This document shows, piece by piece, positions 50,545-60,141 of a stretch of 64,000 nucleotides of DNA. Position 1 is the first letter of the stretch. The number at the start of each line of letters is the position of its first letter. The stretch is from Rhodospirillales bacterium (GTDB lineage Bacteria; Pseudomonadota; Alphaproteobacteria; SMXQ01), in the NCBI GenBank assembly GCA_018666775.1, contig JABIXC010000017.1, positions 124,001 to 188,000 on the forward strand, written 5' to 3'. The notes under the pieces are model-generated. The model searched no databases. It saw nothing but the letters and a program-made list of their open reading frames with translations, and was not told the origin of the DNA. Both the position numbers and the translations under genes were made by a program.

Positions 50545-51329
50545 ATGGATTCCCCAATATTTGGCATGGCCGATGTTAACGGCTGGATAATGCTCGGCCT
50601 GTCCACGGCGTCGTTCTTTACGGCCTTTGTTGGCGTTGTTGCGGGCACCGCAGGCGGGCTGATTTTGCTGGGCATCATGGCGTTGATTTTCCCACCAGCC
50701 GTCTTGATTCCGGTTCATACGGTTGTTCAGTTGGGCGTTGGGGTCGGGCGCGCGATCATGATGTGGCGCTATGTGTTGAAAGACACCATGTTGCCCTTTT
50801 TGATCGGGGCGATTGTTGGCGCGACCGCCGGGGCACAGCTTTTTGTCGCTCTGCCAACGGTCGCTTTACAGGGCATATTGGGCATTTTTATCCTGATTGT
50901 GACCTGGGTGCCCATCGTTGGCACCATGGGCAAGGAAAAATCCCGTTTTGGTTTTCTGGGCTTTGGCGCAACCTTTTTGGGCATGTTTGTGTCCGCCACA
51001 GGCACTTTGATCGCGCCGTTTGTTGCCCATGCCAGCCCGGATCGGCGCAATCACGCGGCAACGGTGGCGGCCCTGATGATCTTGGTCCATAGCACCAAGG
51101 TCGTGGCCTTTGGCGCGCTTGGGGTGGCGGTCGGCAGCTATATCCCCTTGATGGCCGCCATGATTGTGACCGCGAATATGGGCAATTGGGTCGGGCGGAT
51201 CACCCTTGATCATATGGGGGAGCGCAGCTTTCGGCTTTTGTTTCAGGTTTTGATGACAGGATTGGCCTTGCGCCTGATCTGGATCGCGGCTGAACGTGGC
51301 GGCTATCTTCCCGGCTGGGCTACAAATTT

Positions 51330-51333
<4 letters not shown>
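50545..51333 (+). CDS. TauE/SafE-family permease (sulfite exporter-like)
   Basis: Membrane protein of 262 residues with about eight hydrophobic segments and the internal duplication expected of the TauE/SafE family: VGVVAGTAGGLILLGIMAL in the first half and a related ATFLGMFVSATGTLIAPF stretch in the second. Family members are linked to export of sulfite, sulfoacetate or other organic anions. The substrate here is unknown. It is convergent with frmA, and the two stop codons overlap at CTAG. Confidence 0.85.
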
Positions 51334-52439
<1,106 letters not shown>

Positions 52440-52452
52440 GGATGAATGCCCC

Positions 52453-53151
52453 TTAGCCCCAGGCGATTTTGGCAAGGATCAATGATGCCAGCGCCCCATT
52501 GGCAGCAATGGCGGTCCAGAGCGAGCCAGAACGGGCATACAAAATGGCCAACACAGCACCATGGATGATGCCATAGGCCATATAGATGGGAATGGCTGGG
52601 TTGAAATAGGTCAGCCCGTAAATAAGCGCCGAAAACCCAACAGCACCTTCAAAGCCCAAGAGCCGGCCCAGATAATTGAACAAAATTCCCCGGAAATAGA
52701 TCTCAAGGGGAATGGGCAGGATAAAGCCCATCACAGCGATCAAGAGGAATACGCCCATCGGCGTGGTCATGCTGTCTGCGTAATTGGCCCGGGTGTTTTC
52801 AATGATGCCAAAGCCCAAAAGGGCATCCATGCGTTCACCGACAAAAAACAGCGCGGCCGCTGTGGCAACCCCGATTAAAATCCATCGGGCATCGGGGCGG
52901 ATCAGGCCGACCACGCCCCAAACCATTGGTGTTCGGACCCCAACAACATAAGCCGTGGCACCAATAACGGAGCCTGTGGCCAAAAACGTAACCCACAGCA
53001 TCCGATCCCCAAGCGCGCGTCCAGGGGTGAAAATGGTTGGATCAAGTTGCACCAGAATAACGCCAGCGATGACAAAGATCAGCACCGAGAACAGGGTGAT
53101 GCCTATAACGTTACGCAAAGTGATCTGGTAGTAGGGGTTTTCAATATTCAT
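52453..53151 (-). CDS. CPBP-family (CAAX protease-like) membrane protein, probably degenerate
   Basis: Membrane protein of 232 residues with about six to seven hydrophobic segments and the C-terminal layout of the CPBP/Abi intramembrane protease family. The catalytic motifs are altered. The EExxxR box reads Leu149-Glu150-Ile-Tyr-Phe-Arg154. The FxxxH box reads Tyr178-Gly-Leu-Thr-Tyr182 before FNP, so the His is lost. The last box keeps His197 but has Leu201 where Asn is usual. It may be a non-catalytic relative. The start ATG lies in a 20-base tandem repeat that also provides an upstream ATG. Confidence 0.7.
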   Translation of the reverse strand: MNIENPYYQITLRNVIGITLFSVLIFVIAGVILVQLDPTIFTPGRALGDRMLWVTFLATGSVIGATAYVVGVRTPMVWGVVGLIRPDARWILIGVATAAALFFVGERMDALLGFGIIENTRANYADSMTTPMGVFLLIAVMGFILPIPLEIYFRGILFNYLGRLLGFEGAVGFSALIYGLTYFNPAIPIYMAYGIIHGAVLAILYARSGSLWTAIAANGALASLILAKIAWG

Positions 53152-53182
53152 AAGGGGTTTTCAATATTCATAAGGGGTTTTC
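53133..53182. repeat. 20-base tandem repeat, 2.5 copies, over the CPBP-gene start
   Basis: Unit AGGGGTTTTCAATATTCATA is present exactly at 53133-53152 and 53153-53172, with a 10-base partial copy at 53173-53182. Each full copy carries a start codon for the minus strand. Confidence 0.95.
53148..53171 (-). other. Seven-codon leader ORF created by the repeat
   Basis: ATG at 53171 opens a frame encoding MNIENPL and stopping at TGA 53150-53148. The stop overlaps the main ATG (53151) as ATGA. A purine-rich GAGAAAA precedes this first ATG. Translation of it, and any re-initiation at the main ATG, are inferred. Confidence 0.4.
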
Positions 53183-53698
53183 TCAGGGTTGGTTTTTGAC
53201 CGGCGGAGTTTCTGCCTGTTCCAGAAGAAGCGCAAGGGCGGTTTCAACGGTTTGTTCCCGTACACTTTGGCGATCACCTTTAAAGACGCGGCGGATATGC
53301 AAGGTGCCTCGTCCCGTTGCAGCTGCTGCGATGTGAACTAGGCCAACCGGTTTATCATCGGTGCCACCACCCGGCCCGGCGATGCCAGTTGTGGAAACGG
53401 CCAAATCGGCATTTGCCGCCATAAGTGCGCCCTCAGCCATGGCCCTGGCAACTGCTTCGCTGACCGCACCGACATCATCCATAAGCTGGATAGGGACTCC
53501 TAATATGGCGGATTTGGCACTGTTGGCATAGGTGATGAATCCGCCTTCGAATACATCCGATGCACCGGGGACTTCGGTGATGGCCCCACCGATCAGGCCA
53601 CCAGTACATGATTCGGCACAACTAATGCGCAATCCGCGGCTGGCGGCGTGCATAATCAGGGCATTTGCTAGTTCAAGTGATTTGTCAGAAAAGTACAT
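53183..53698 (-). CDS. pncC: Nicotinamide-nucleotide amidase (CinA C-terminal domain/PncC type)
   Basis: Single-domain protein of 171 residues equivalent to the C-terminal domain of CinA, which deamidates NMN to nicotinic acid mononucleotide for NAD salvage. The active-site block is CAESCTGGLIGGAIT, followed by GGFITYANSAK, VSEAVARAMAEGAL and GIAGPGGGTDDKPVG. ATG 53698 was chosen because it has AGGGTGG upstream and matches the family start; the frame extends to 53767 into pgpA without support. It lies 7 bases after pgpA. Confidence 0.9.
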   Translation of the reverse strand: MYFSDKSLELANALIMHAASRGLRISCAESCTGGLIGGAITEVPGASDVFEGGFITYANSAKSAILGVPIQLMDDVGAVSEAVARAMAEGALMAANADLAVSTTGIAGPGGGTDDKPVGLVHIAAAATGRGTLHIRRVFKGDRQSVREQTVETALALLLEQAETPPVKNQP

Positions 53699-53705
53699 TA
53701 CCACC

Positions 53706-54209
53706 CTATGATATAAGCAAATAAATTGAAATACAGATGCCCGCATAAAGGGCAGCACCCACATCATCCAGCATCACCCCAAGGGCGCCTTCGAATTTGT
53801 TTTCAAGCCAGTTTACAGGCCATGGCTTCATGATATCGAAGATACGAAACAGGATAAACCCAAGTCCGAATGCGATGATATCGGGGCCTTGGGGCAAAAC
53901 GGCTGGAACCAGCGACAGCATCACCCCGGCAACTTCATCGATCACAATAGAGCCCGGGTCTTTTTCCCGGGCATGTTCCAGATATTTTTGGCAACTCCAA
54001 AGCCCCAATAGAAAGGCCGCAATACCGGCACCAATCAAGGCATAAGCCCCGAATTTATCAGCAATCACCCAGGCCAGCGGCAATGCCGCCAGCGATCCCC
54101 AGGTGCCCGGTGCCTTTGGCAACAAACCGCAGCCAAACCACGTGCTGATCAGCGCTGCCGGGTCCCAGAAAGAAAGCCCATTGGGCAAGGTTTGGGATTG
54201 GTCGTTCAT
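53706..54209 (-). CDS. pgpA: Phosphatidylglycerophosphatase A
   Basis: Membrane phosphatase that makes phosphatidylglycerol from its phosphate. It has 167 residues, with the N-terminal STWFGCGLLPKAPGTWGSLA signature, the acidic block PGSIVIDEVAGVMLSL and several membrane segments. It starts within an ATGA overlap with ispDF. The ispDF-pgpA-pncC order is one I recall from other alphaproteobacteria. Confidence 0.93.
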   Translation of the reverse strand: MNDQSQTLPNGLSFWDPAALISTWFGCGLLPKAPGTWGSLAALPLAWVIADKFGAYALIGAGIAAFLLGLWSCQKYLEHAREKDPGSIVIDEVAGVMLSLVPAVLPQGPDIIAFGLGFILFRIFDIMKPWPVNWLENKFEGALGVMLDDVGAALYAGICISIYLLIS

Positions 54210-55411
54210 GGCTTTGGCTTTGGAATAGCAATGGTGGCTATGGCCTGAGCGGCGATGCCCTGGCCTTCACCGACGGTGCCCAACCGTTCGGTGGTGGTGG
54301 CTTTGATGCTGATGCGTTTGGGATCAAGGCCAATGATTTCAGCGATTTTTTCTGACATTTTGGCCCCCCAGGGGGCAATTTTTGGGGCTTCGCAGATGAT
54401 GGTGATGTCTGCGTTGATGATGGTCCCGCCACGAATGGTGACAATTTCCGATGCGCGTTTCAGGAAAATAGATGAATCCGCATCTTTCCAGCGTGGGTCT
54501 GATGGGGGGAAATGGGCCCCAATGTCGCCGCCCCCCACAGCACCCAGCAGGGCATCGGTCAGGGCATGAAGGGCAACGTCGGCATCAGAATGGCCGGAAA
54601 GGGATTTATCGAAGGGCACATCAATGCCACACAGCCGAACCGGGCCTGGCTTGTCTGGATCAAAGGCATGGACATCAAACCCTGATCCATGGCGGGTTTC
54701 TCCCATGCCGGCCAGTAAATGTTCGGCGCGGGCCAGATCTTCGGCCGTGGTAATTTTAAAATTATCATCCGTGCCTGCAACGATTGAGACCTCGATACCC
54801 GCAGCGGCGGCGACGCCGGCATCATCGGTAAAGGTGCTGCTGGTCGATGCTGCCGTTTGATGGGCGGCTAATATTTTGTCAAAAGCAAACCCTTGGGGCG
54901 TTTGGGCGCGATACAGGCCTTCGCGGTCCACATGTTTCCCCGTAATGACGCCATTGTTGGCCTGTTTCAGGCTATCGTTGATGGCCATTGCGGGGATTGC
55001 CCCATGGGCATGGGTGGTTTCCAGTGCATCCAGCACCCGGCCAATGGTGGCAGAATCAACCAATGGCCTTGCCCCATCATGAATGAGAACCGTGTCAAAC
55101 CCGGAATCCTTGATGCTTTCAAGCCCCAAACGAACGGAATCTTGCCGGGTGGCCCCGCCGATCACCGGTTCCAGAAGGTCTTTTTCTCCCGAAACCAAAT
55201 CAAAGATGGCCTTATCGTAAAGATCACGATCATCGGCGTGAATCACCACCCTGACGGCGGTAATGCGGGGATGGGACTGAAAAGCAGCGATCGATTGGGC
55301 CAGCACCGTCATTGTGCCCAGCCTCATATACTGTTTGGCAGGATCATCAACGCGGCCAGCCATTCTTTTGCCACGTCCTGCGGCGACAATAAGCGCAATG
55401 GAGTCAGTCAT
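54206..55411 (-). CDS. ispDF: Bifunctional IspD/IspF enzyme of the MEP pathway
   Basis: It has 401 residues joining two MEP-pathway enzymes. The N-terminal part (about 1-225) is 2-C-methyl-D-erythritol 4-phosphate cytidylyltransferase, with ALIVAAGRGKRMAG and VLIHDGARPLVD. The C-terminal part (about 235-395) is 2-C-methyl-D-erythritol 2,4-cyclodiphosphate synthase, with GSGFDVHAFDPDKPG, LSGHSDADVALHALTDALLG and DIGAHFPPSD. The fusion is common in alphaproteobacteria and skips IspE between the two steps. Dxr of the same pathway is at 10.4 kb. Confidence 0.97.
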   Translation of the reverse strand: MTDSIALIVAAGRGKRMAGRVDDPAKQYMRLGTMTVLAQSIAAFQSHPRITAVRVVIHADDRDLYDKAIFDLVSGEKDLLEPVIGGATRQDSVRLGLESIKDSGFDTVLIHDGARPLVDSATIGRVLDALETTHAHGAIPAMAINDSLKQANNGVITGKHVDREGLYRAQTPQGFAFDKILAAHQTAASTSSTFTDDAGVAAAAGIEVSIVAGTDDNFKITTAEDLARAEHLLAGMGETRHGSGFDVHAFDPDKPGPVRLCGIDVPFDKSLSGHSDADVALHALTDALLGAVGGGDIGAHFPPSDPRWKDADSSIFLKRASEIVTIRGGTIINADITIICEAPKIAPWGAKMSEKIAEIIGLDPKRISIKATTTERLGTVGEGQGIAAQAIATIAIPKPKP

Positions 55412-55538
55412 GGGTGCTCATAAGATAAAATTGAAGGCTTTTCATGCGCTTGGAGGGTATCCGTCCATTTGCTTTCTGCCAAGGGGGAAGAACGCAAGAA
55501 CCTTGCAGCCAAACCTTGGGTGATGTACTCCGAAAGCT

Positions 55539-56369
55539 ATGAATATGGTTGTTTTTAATATTGCGGCCCTGGTGGCCCTGATCCCCATGGCCTTATTGGG
55601 CTTTTTGTGCAAGCCGGGCGCAGACACCGATGTCCGTGATTTGGGGTTCTGGACGGTGGTGCTGGTGGGGATAGCCGGCACATACGCCTGGGTTTGGAGC
55701 ATTTTTGGCCTTGGCTGGCAAACCGGTCTGGCACCCACCCTTTGGGTCACAATCGCCGGTGCGCTGAGCTTTTTTGCGATGATTTCGATGGCGAGTGCCA
55801 CCTGTGCAAGGCTGTTGCCTCTGTTTGGCAGCTACCTCATCTGTCTTGGGGTGCTGGCAACCATTTGGGGCCTGACAGGCCATGAACTTTCAAGGGGGCT
55901 TTCCCCGGCAACGCCCGCAGTGCCGGCAGCATGGCTTAATCTACATATCGGCATTTCTGTGGCGACCTATGCGCTGGTCACGTTGGCGGCAACGGCGGCG
56001 TTTGCGGTTTATATGCAGGAACGTGCCTTAAAGGCCAGAAAACCAACCTTTTTGACAGCCGTGCTGCCTTCCGCTGCGGATGGCGAACGGTTGCAGCGGC
56101 GGTTGCTTTGGATTTCGGCGATGGTGCTGGGGCTTGGCCTGGTCACGGGCATGGTCACGGAATACATGGAAAATGGGGTAGTTCTTGTGTTTAACCACAA
56201 GATTCTGTTTTCCGTGTTGGCGTTTGCCGTCATTGTCGGGCTTTTATTGGTGAGCAGGATCATGGGCCTGGCAGGTCAGCGGGCCGCACGCTATTTGTTG
56301 CTGGCATATCTGTTTTTGACCCTTGGCTATCCCGGTGTGAAGCTGGTGAGCGACATTATTCTGGGGTGA
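55539..56369 (+). CDS. Cytochrome c assembly-like membrane protein (CcsA/YpjD type)
   Basis: It has 276 residues with eight or so membrane helices and the layout of the cytochrome c assembly family. Candidate heme-ligand histidines lie at LTGHELSRG, LNLHIGISVATYAL and VFNHKILFSVLAF. The WWD-type tryptophan-rich loop of full heme lyases is not evident, so it is closer to the YpjD/HemX-like branch, whose function is poorly known. It is divergent from ispDF over 127 bases in which I see nothing notable. Confidence 0.75.
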   Translation: MNMVVFNIAALVALIPMALLGFLCKPGADTDVRDLGFWTVVLVGIAGTYAWVWSIFGLGWQTGLAPTLWVTIAGALSFFAMISMASATCARLLPLFGSYLICLGVLATIWGLTGHELSRGLSPATPAVPAAWLNLHIGISVATYALVTLAATAAFAVYMQERALKARKPTFLTAVLPSAADGERLQRRLLWISAMVLGLGLVTGMVTEYMENGVVLVFNHKILFSVLAFAVIVGLLLVSRIMGLAGQRAARYLLLAYLFLTLGYPGVKLVSDIILG

Positions 56370-56451
56370 TTTACCCCGGTCTTGGGCCCGATTGTTGGCC
56401 GGTATTTCCTTGTGACTGTCCAAATTCAGGACTAAGTTGCCCTCAAATTCA

Positions 56452-56489
56452 TCATATGCCCCTTGTTTGATCACATGCCCCCTGTTTAA
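56452..56489. repeat. Two tandem imperfect 19-base repeats upstream of dusB
   Basis: 56452-56470 (TCATATGCCCCTTGTTTGA) and 56471-56489 (TCACATGCCCCCTGTTTAA) match at 16 of 19 positions. The third start of the unit (TCACACGG) follows at 56490. They end 24 bases before dusB. Confidence 0.75.
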
Positions 56490-56513
56490 TCACACGGAAG
56501 CATTGCTTAAAAA

Positions 56514-57533
56514 ATGACCATTTCCATTGGATCCATTTGTCTGGAAAGCCCGGTTTTGTTGGCGCCCATGTCGGGTGTCACGGACCTGCCATTTCGTCGT
56601 CTGGTAAAGCGCGCGGGGGCAGGGATGGTGGTCTCTGAAATGATCGCCAGCAAAGCCATGGTGCATGCAACGGCGCAGTCACTCAAAATGGGCAGCACCG
56701 AAGCGGAAGAATTTCCCATGGCGGTGCAACTGGCCGGCTGTGATCCCGAAACCATGGCAGAAGCAGCCAAGCTTAATGAAGACCGGGGGGCGGCCATCAT
56801 TGATATCAATATGGGGTGCCCGGCCAAAAATGTTGTGAACAAACAGGCAGGCTCGGCCTTGATGCGCGACGAGGCGCTGGTTGGTGAGATTTTGGATGCC
56901 ACGGTTAAGGCGGTCTCGCTTCCCGTGACCCTTAAAATCAGGACGGGTTGGGATGACACCAACCGAAATGCCGCCACCATCGCCAAAATTGCGGAACAAG
57001 CAGGGGTGCGCATGATCACGGTCCATGGCCGCACCCGGTGCCAGTTTTACAAAGGCCAGGCCGATTGGGAATTCGTGCGCCAGGTTAAGGCAGCGGTTTC
57101 TTTGCCGGTGGTGGTCAATGGTGATATTCGCACGGTCGAGGATGCGTCGCGCGCGATGGCACGCTCAGGTGCCGATGGCGTGATGATTGGCCGCGGTGCC
57201 TATGGTCGGCCATGGTTCCTAAATCAGGTTGCGCGGTTTCTGGCCGATGGCACCCGTATCCCCGATCCTTCCATGGCACAACGCGGCGAGATCGCGTTGA
57301 CCCATTTCAAAGACATGCTTTCCCATCACGGCAACCATCTAGGGCTTCGCCAGGCGCGCAAGCATCTGGGCTGGTATAGCCAGGGCATCCGGGACAGTGC
57401 GCAGTTTCGCGCCGAGGTTTTTCGTATGGAAGAACCCCAACAGGTTCTGGATTGCGTGCGCGAGTTTTTTGATCGTGCTGTGGGTGAAGATATGACGAAT
57501 TGTGATGAAGACCAAACCATGGCTGTGGCATGA
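56514..57533 (+). CDS. dusB: tRNA-dihydrouridine synthase DusB
   Basis: Flavin-dependent reduction of uridine in tRNA; TIM-barrel protein of 339 residues. Family blocks are [36 protein letters not shown] with catalytic Cys102, [18 protein letters not shown] and [13 protein letters not shown]. It is historically called nifR3 in alphaproteobacteria because it heads the ntr operon, as here. The stop overlaps the ntrB ATG (ATGA). Confidence 0.96.
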   Translation: MTISIGSICLESPVLLAPMSGVTDLPFRRLVKRAGAGMVVSEMIASKAMVHATAQSLKMGSTEAEEFPMAVQLAGCDPETMAEAAKLNEDRGAAIIDINMGCPAKNVVNKQAGSALMRDEALVGEILDATVKAVSLPVTLKIRTGWDDTNRNAATIAKIAEQAGVRMITVHGRTRCQFYKGQADWEFVRQVKAAVSLPVVVNGDIRTVEDASRAMARSGADGVMIGRGAYGRPWFLNQVARFLADGTRIPDPSMAQRGEIALTHFKDMLSHHGNHLGLRQARKHLGWYSQGIRDSAQFRAEVFRMEEPQQVLDCVREFFDRAVGEDMTNCDEDQTMAVA

Positions 57534-58651
57534 CGGTAAAAGCGGAAGATACAGGAAATAAATCGGTTGCCGATGAGGCATCGTTTGAAGCGGTGCTGAA
57601 TTCTTTGGCGGACCCGGTTTTGGTTGTGAATGAAGCTGGTGTTATTCGCTATGTGAACATCGCCGCCGAACAGTTTTTTGAAGCATCCCAATCGTGGCTA
57701 TGTAATCGGGTGCTGGCGGATATGATTTCCCAAGACAGCCCCCTGTTTTCCATGATCCGGCAAGTTCTTGTTCAGGGGGCAAGCCTGTCTGAATATGGCG
57801 TCACACTGGAAACGCTACGCACGGGGCCGCGGCTGGTCACCATTCAGGTTGCCCCCATCGTTGATACGCTGGATTCTGTCATCGTGTCATTTCATGACCG
57901 GACCATTGCTTCAAAAATGACCGATGAGATTAACAGCCGGTCTGCGGCGCGTTCCTTGACCGGGATGGCAGCGGTTCTTGCCCATGAGGTGAAGAACCCC
58001 CTTTCCGGAATCCGGGGCGCGGCCCAGCTTCTTGAACAGGGTGCAAATGAAGATGACCGCAGCCTGACCCATTTGATCTGTGATGAAACAGATCGCATTT
58101 GTGCGCTGGTCGATAGCATGGAGGCATTTTCCGAACAGCCCCAGATCGAGCGCCAGCCCATCAATATCCATCAGGTTCTGGAACATGTGCGCCGCCTTGC
58201 AGAAAGTGGCTTTGCACGTGAGGTTCGGTTTCGCGAACACTATGATCCGTCTTTGCCAATGGTGGCCGGTGATCGGGATCAGTTGGTTCAGGTGTTTCTC
58301 AATCTGGTCAAGAATGCAGCAGAAGCGGCCCCGGATGACGGTGGTGAAATTACCCTGACAAGTGCCTATCAGCATGGGCTCAAGATGCAGCGCCCGGGTT
58401 CAGACATGCGAACCCAGTTGCCCCTGGTCATTACGGTTGGAGACAATGGCGGCGGCATTTCAGATGATCTCAGGACACATCTGTTCGATGCGTTTGTGAC
58501 GACAAAACCCACAGGCACGGGGTTGGGGCTGGCACTGGTTGCAAAAATTATTGGCGATCTTGGCGGGATGATTGAATTTGTAAGCGAACCCGGTGAAACA
58601 ATTTTCAAGGTGTATCTCCCGGCATTTCGGGAAACGGAGAATAAAGAATGA
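57530..58651 (+). CDS. ntrB: Nitrogen regulation sensor kinase NtrB
   Basis: Cytoplasmic histidine kinase/phosphatase that controls NtrC in response to PII protein. It has 373 residues. The PAS domain is at about 15-125, the HisKA domain carries His152 in [16 protein letters not shown], and the HATPase domain has [25 protein letters not shown] and [12 protein letters not shown]. There is no membrane segment. ATGA overlaps at both ends tie it to dusB and ntrC. Confidence 0.96.
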   Translation: MTVKAEDTGNKSVADEASFEAVLNSLADPVLVVNEAGVIRYVNIAAEQFFEASQSWLCNRVLADMISQDSPLFSMIRQVLVQGASLSEYGVTLETLRTGPRLVTIQVAPIVDTLDSVIVSFHDRTIASKMTDEINSRSAARSLTGMAAVLAHEVKNPLSGIRGAAQLLEQGANEDDRSLTHLICDETDRICALVDSMEAFSEQPQIERQPINIHQVLEHVRRLAESGFAREVRFREHYDPSLPMVAGDRDQLVQVFLNLVKNAAEAAPDDGGEITLTSAYQHGLKMQRPGSDMRTQLPLVITVGDNGGGISDDLRTHLFDAFVTTKPTGTGLGLALVAKIIGDLGGMIEFVSEPGETIFKVYLPAFRETENKE

Positions 58652-60093
58652 CGGAAATGACAATCCTTGTTGCGGATGACGATCAAGCAATCCGAACCGT
58701 GGTCAGCCAGGCGCTAACGCGCAGTGGGTATCTGGTTCGGGCAACATCAAATGCATCGACGTTATGGAACTGGGTTGCAGATGGGGAAGGCGACATGGTG
58801 ATTACCGATGTGGTCTTGCCGGATGAAAATGGTCTGGACCTGTTGCCCCGTATTCGCAAAATCCGCCCCGAACTTCGCATCGTTGTGATGAGCGCGCAAA
58901 ACACCTTGCTGACGGCAGTCAAGGCGGCCCAGCGGGGTGCATTTGATTATTTGCCCAAACCCTTTGATCTGAACGAACTGGTTGCTGTTGTCAAAAAAGC
59001 CCTGTCTCAACCCAAAGCCATGCCAAAGGATAAATCTAGCGCGGATGAGGAAGAAGAACAGCTGCCCTTGATCGGCACATCCCCTGCCATGCAGGAAATT
59101 TATCGGACACTGGCCAGACTTGTGAGCACAGATTTGACGGTCATGATTTCAGGCGAATCGGGGACGGGCAAGGAATTGGTGGCCCGCGCCTTGCATGATT
59201 ATGGTGCCCGCCGTGACCGTGCATTCGTTGCCATTAACATGGCGGCCATTCCCCGCGAATTGATTGAAAGTGATCTGTTTGGTCATGAACGCGGCGCTTT
59301 TACCGGGGCAAACCAACGTCATGGTGGGCGGTTTGAACAGGCCGAAGGCGGGACATTGTTCCTTGATGAAATTGGCGATATGCCACTGGAAGCCCAAACC
59401 CGTTTGCTTCGGGTGTTGCAAGAAGGTGAATACACCACCGTTGGTGGGCGCACGGCTATCCGCACCAATGTCCGGATCATTGCAGCCACCCATCACAATC
59501 TTCGTCGTTTGGTGTCTCAGGGTTTGTTCCGGGAAGATTTGTTTTACCGCCTTAACGTGGTGCCGATCCGTCTGCCGCCTTTGCGCGAAAGGACAGAGGA
59601 TGTTCCGGCCCTGGTGCGCCATTTCCTGAAACAGGCCGAAGCCGAAGGGTTGCCCGTGAAGCGGTTGGATGAAATGGCACTGGACCGGCTTCGGGATTAT
59701 CGCTGGCCGGGCAATGTCCGGGAACTGGAAAATATGGTGCGTCGTCTTGCTGCATTGTATTCCCAGGAAGTGATCGGTGCCGATGTGATTGAGGCGGAAC
59801 TGTCTGATGTCAGTGGCGCAACTTTGGAAACAAGCCCTCAGGAAAATGAAAGCCTGAGCGGTTCCGTTGAGCGCCATATCAGGGATTACTTTTCGGCCCA
59901 CAAGGATCGCTTGCCCCCTCCGGGTCTTTATGAGCGCATCATTAAGGAAGTGGAAAAACCACTTTTGAGCATTTGTCTGGATGCCACCAGAGGAAACCAG
60001 ATTAAAGCAGCGGAACTGTTGGGTCTTAATCGGAATACGTTGCGCAAGAAGCTTCGTGAATTGGATATCCAGGTGGTGAGGGGCGTAAAATGA
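58648..60093 (+). CDS. ntrC: Nitrogen regulation response regulator NtrC
   Basis: Sigma-54 activator of 481 residues. The receiver domain has phospho-acceptor Asp54 in [12 protein letters not shown]. The AAA+ domain has Walker [17 protein letters not shown], the sigma-54 contact GAFTGA ([14 protein letters not shown]) and [20 protein letters not shown]. The C-terminal Fis-type helix-turn-helix ends [20 protein letters not shown]. It overlaps ntrB by 4 bases. Confidence 0.97.
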   Translation: MTEMTILVADDDQAIRTVVSQALTRSGYLVRATSNASTLWNWVADGEGDMVITDVVLPDENGLDLLPRIRKIRPELRIVVMSAQNTLLTAVKAAQRGAFDYLPKPFDLNELVAVVKKALSQPKAMPKDKSSADEEEEQLPLIGTSPAMQEIYRTLARLVSTDLTVMISGESGTGKELVARALHDYGARRDRAFVAINMAAIPRELIESDLFGHERGAFTGANQRHGGRFEQAEGGTLFLDEIGDMPLEAQTRLLRVLQEGEYTTVGGRTAIRTNVRIIAATHHNLRRLVSQGLFREDLFYRLNVVPIRLPPLRERTEDVPALVRHFLKQAEAEGLPVKRLDEMALDRLRDYRWPGNVRELENMVRRLAALYSQEVIGADVIEAELSDVSGATLETSPQENESLSGSVERHIRDYFSAHKDRLPPPGLYERIIKEVEKPLLSICLDATRGNQIKAAELLGLNRNTLRKKLRELDIQVVRGVK

Positions 60094-60141
60094 CGCCCAA
60101 ATTAGAGTTGATCGCAATTTGGTCCGGGCAATTTTGTTCTT

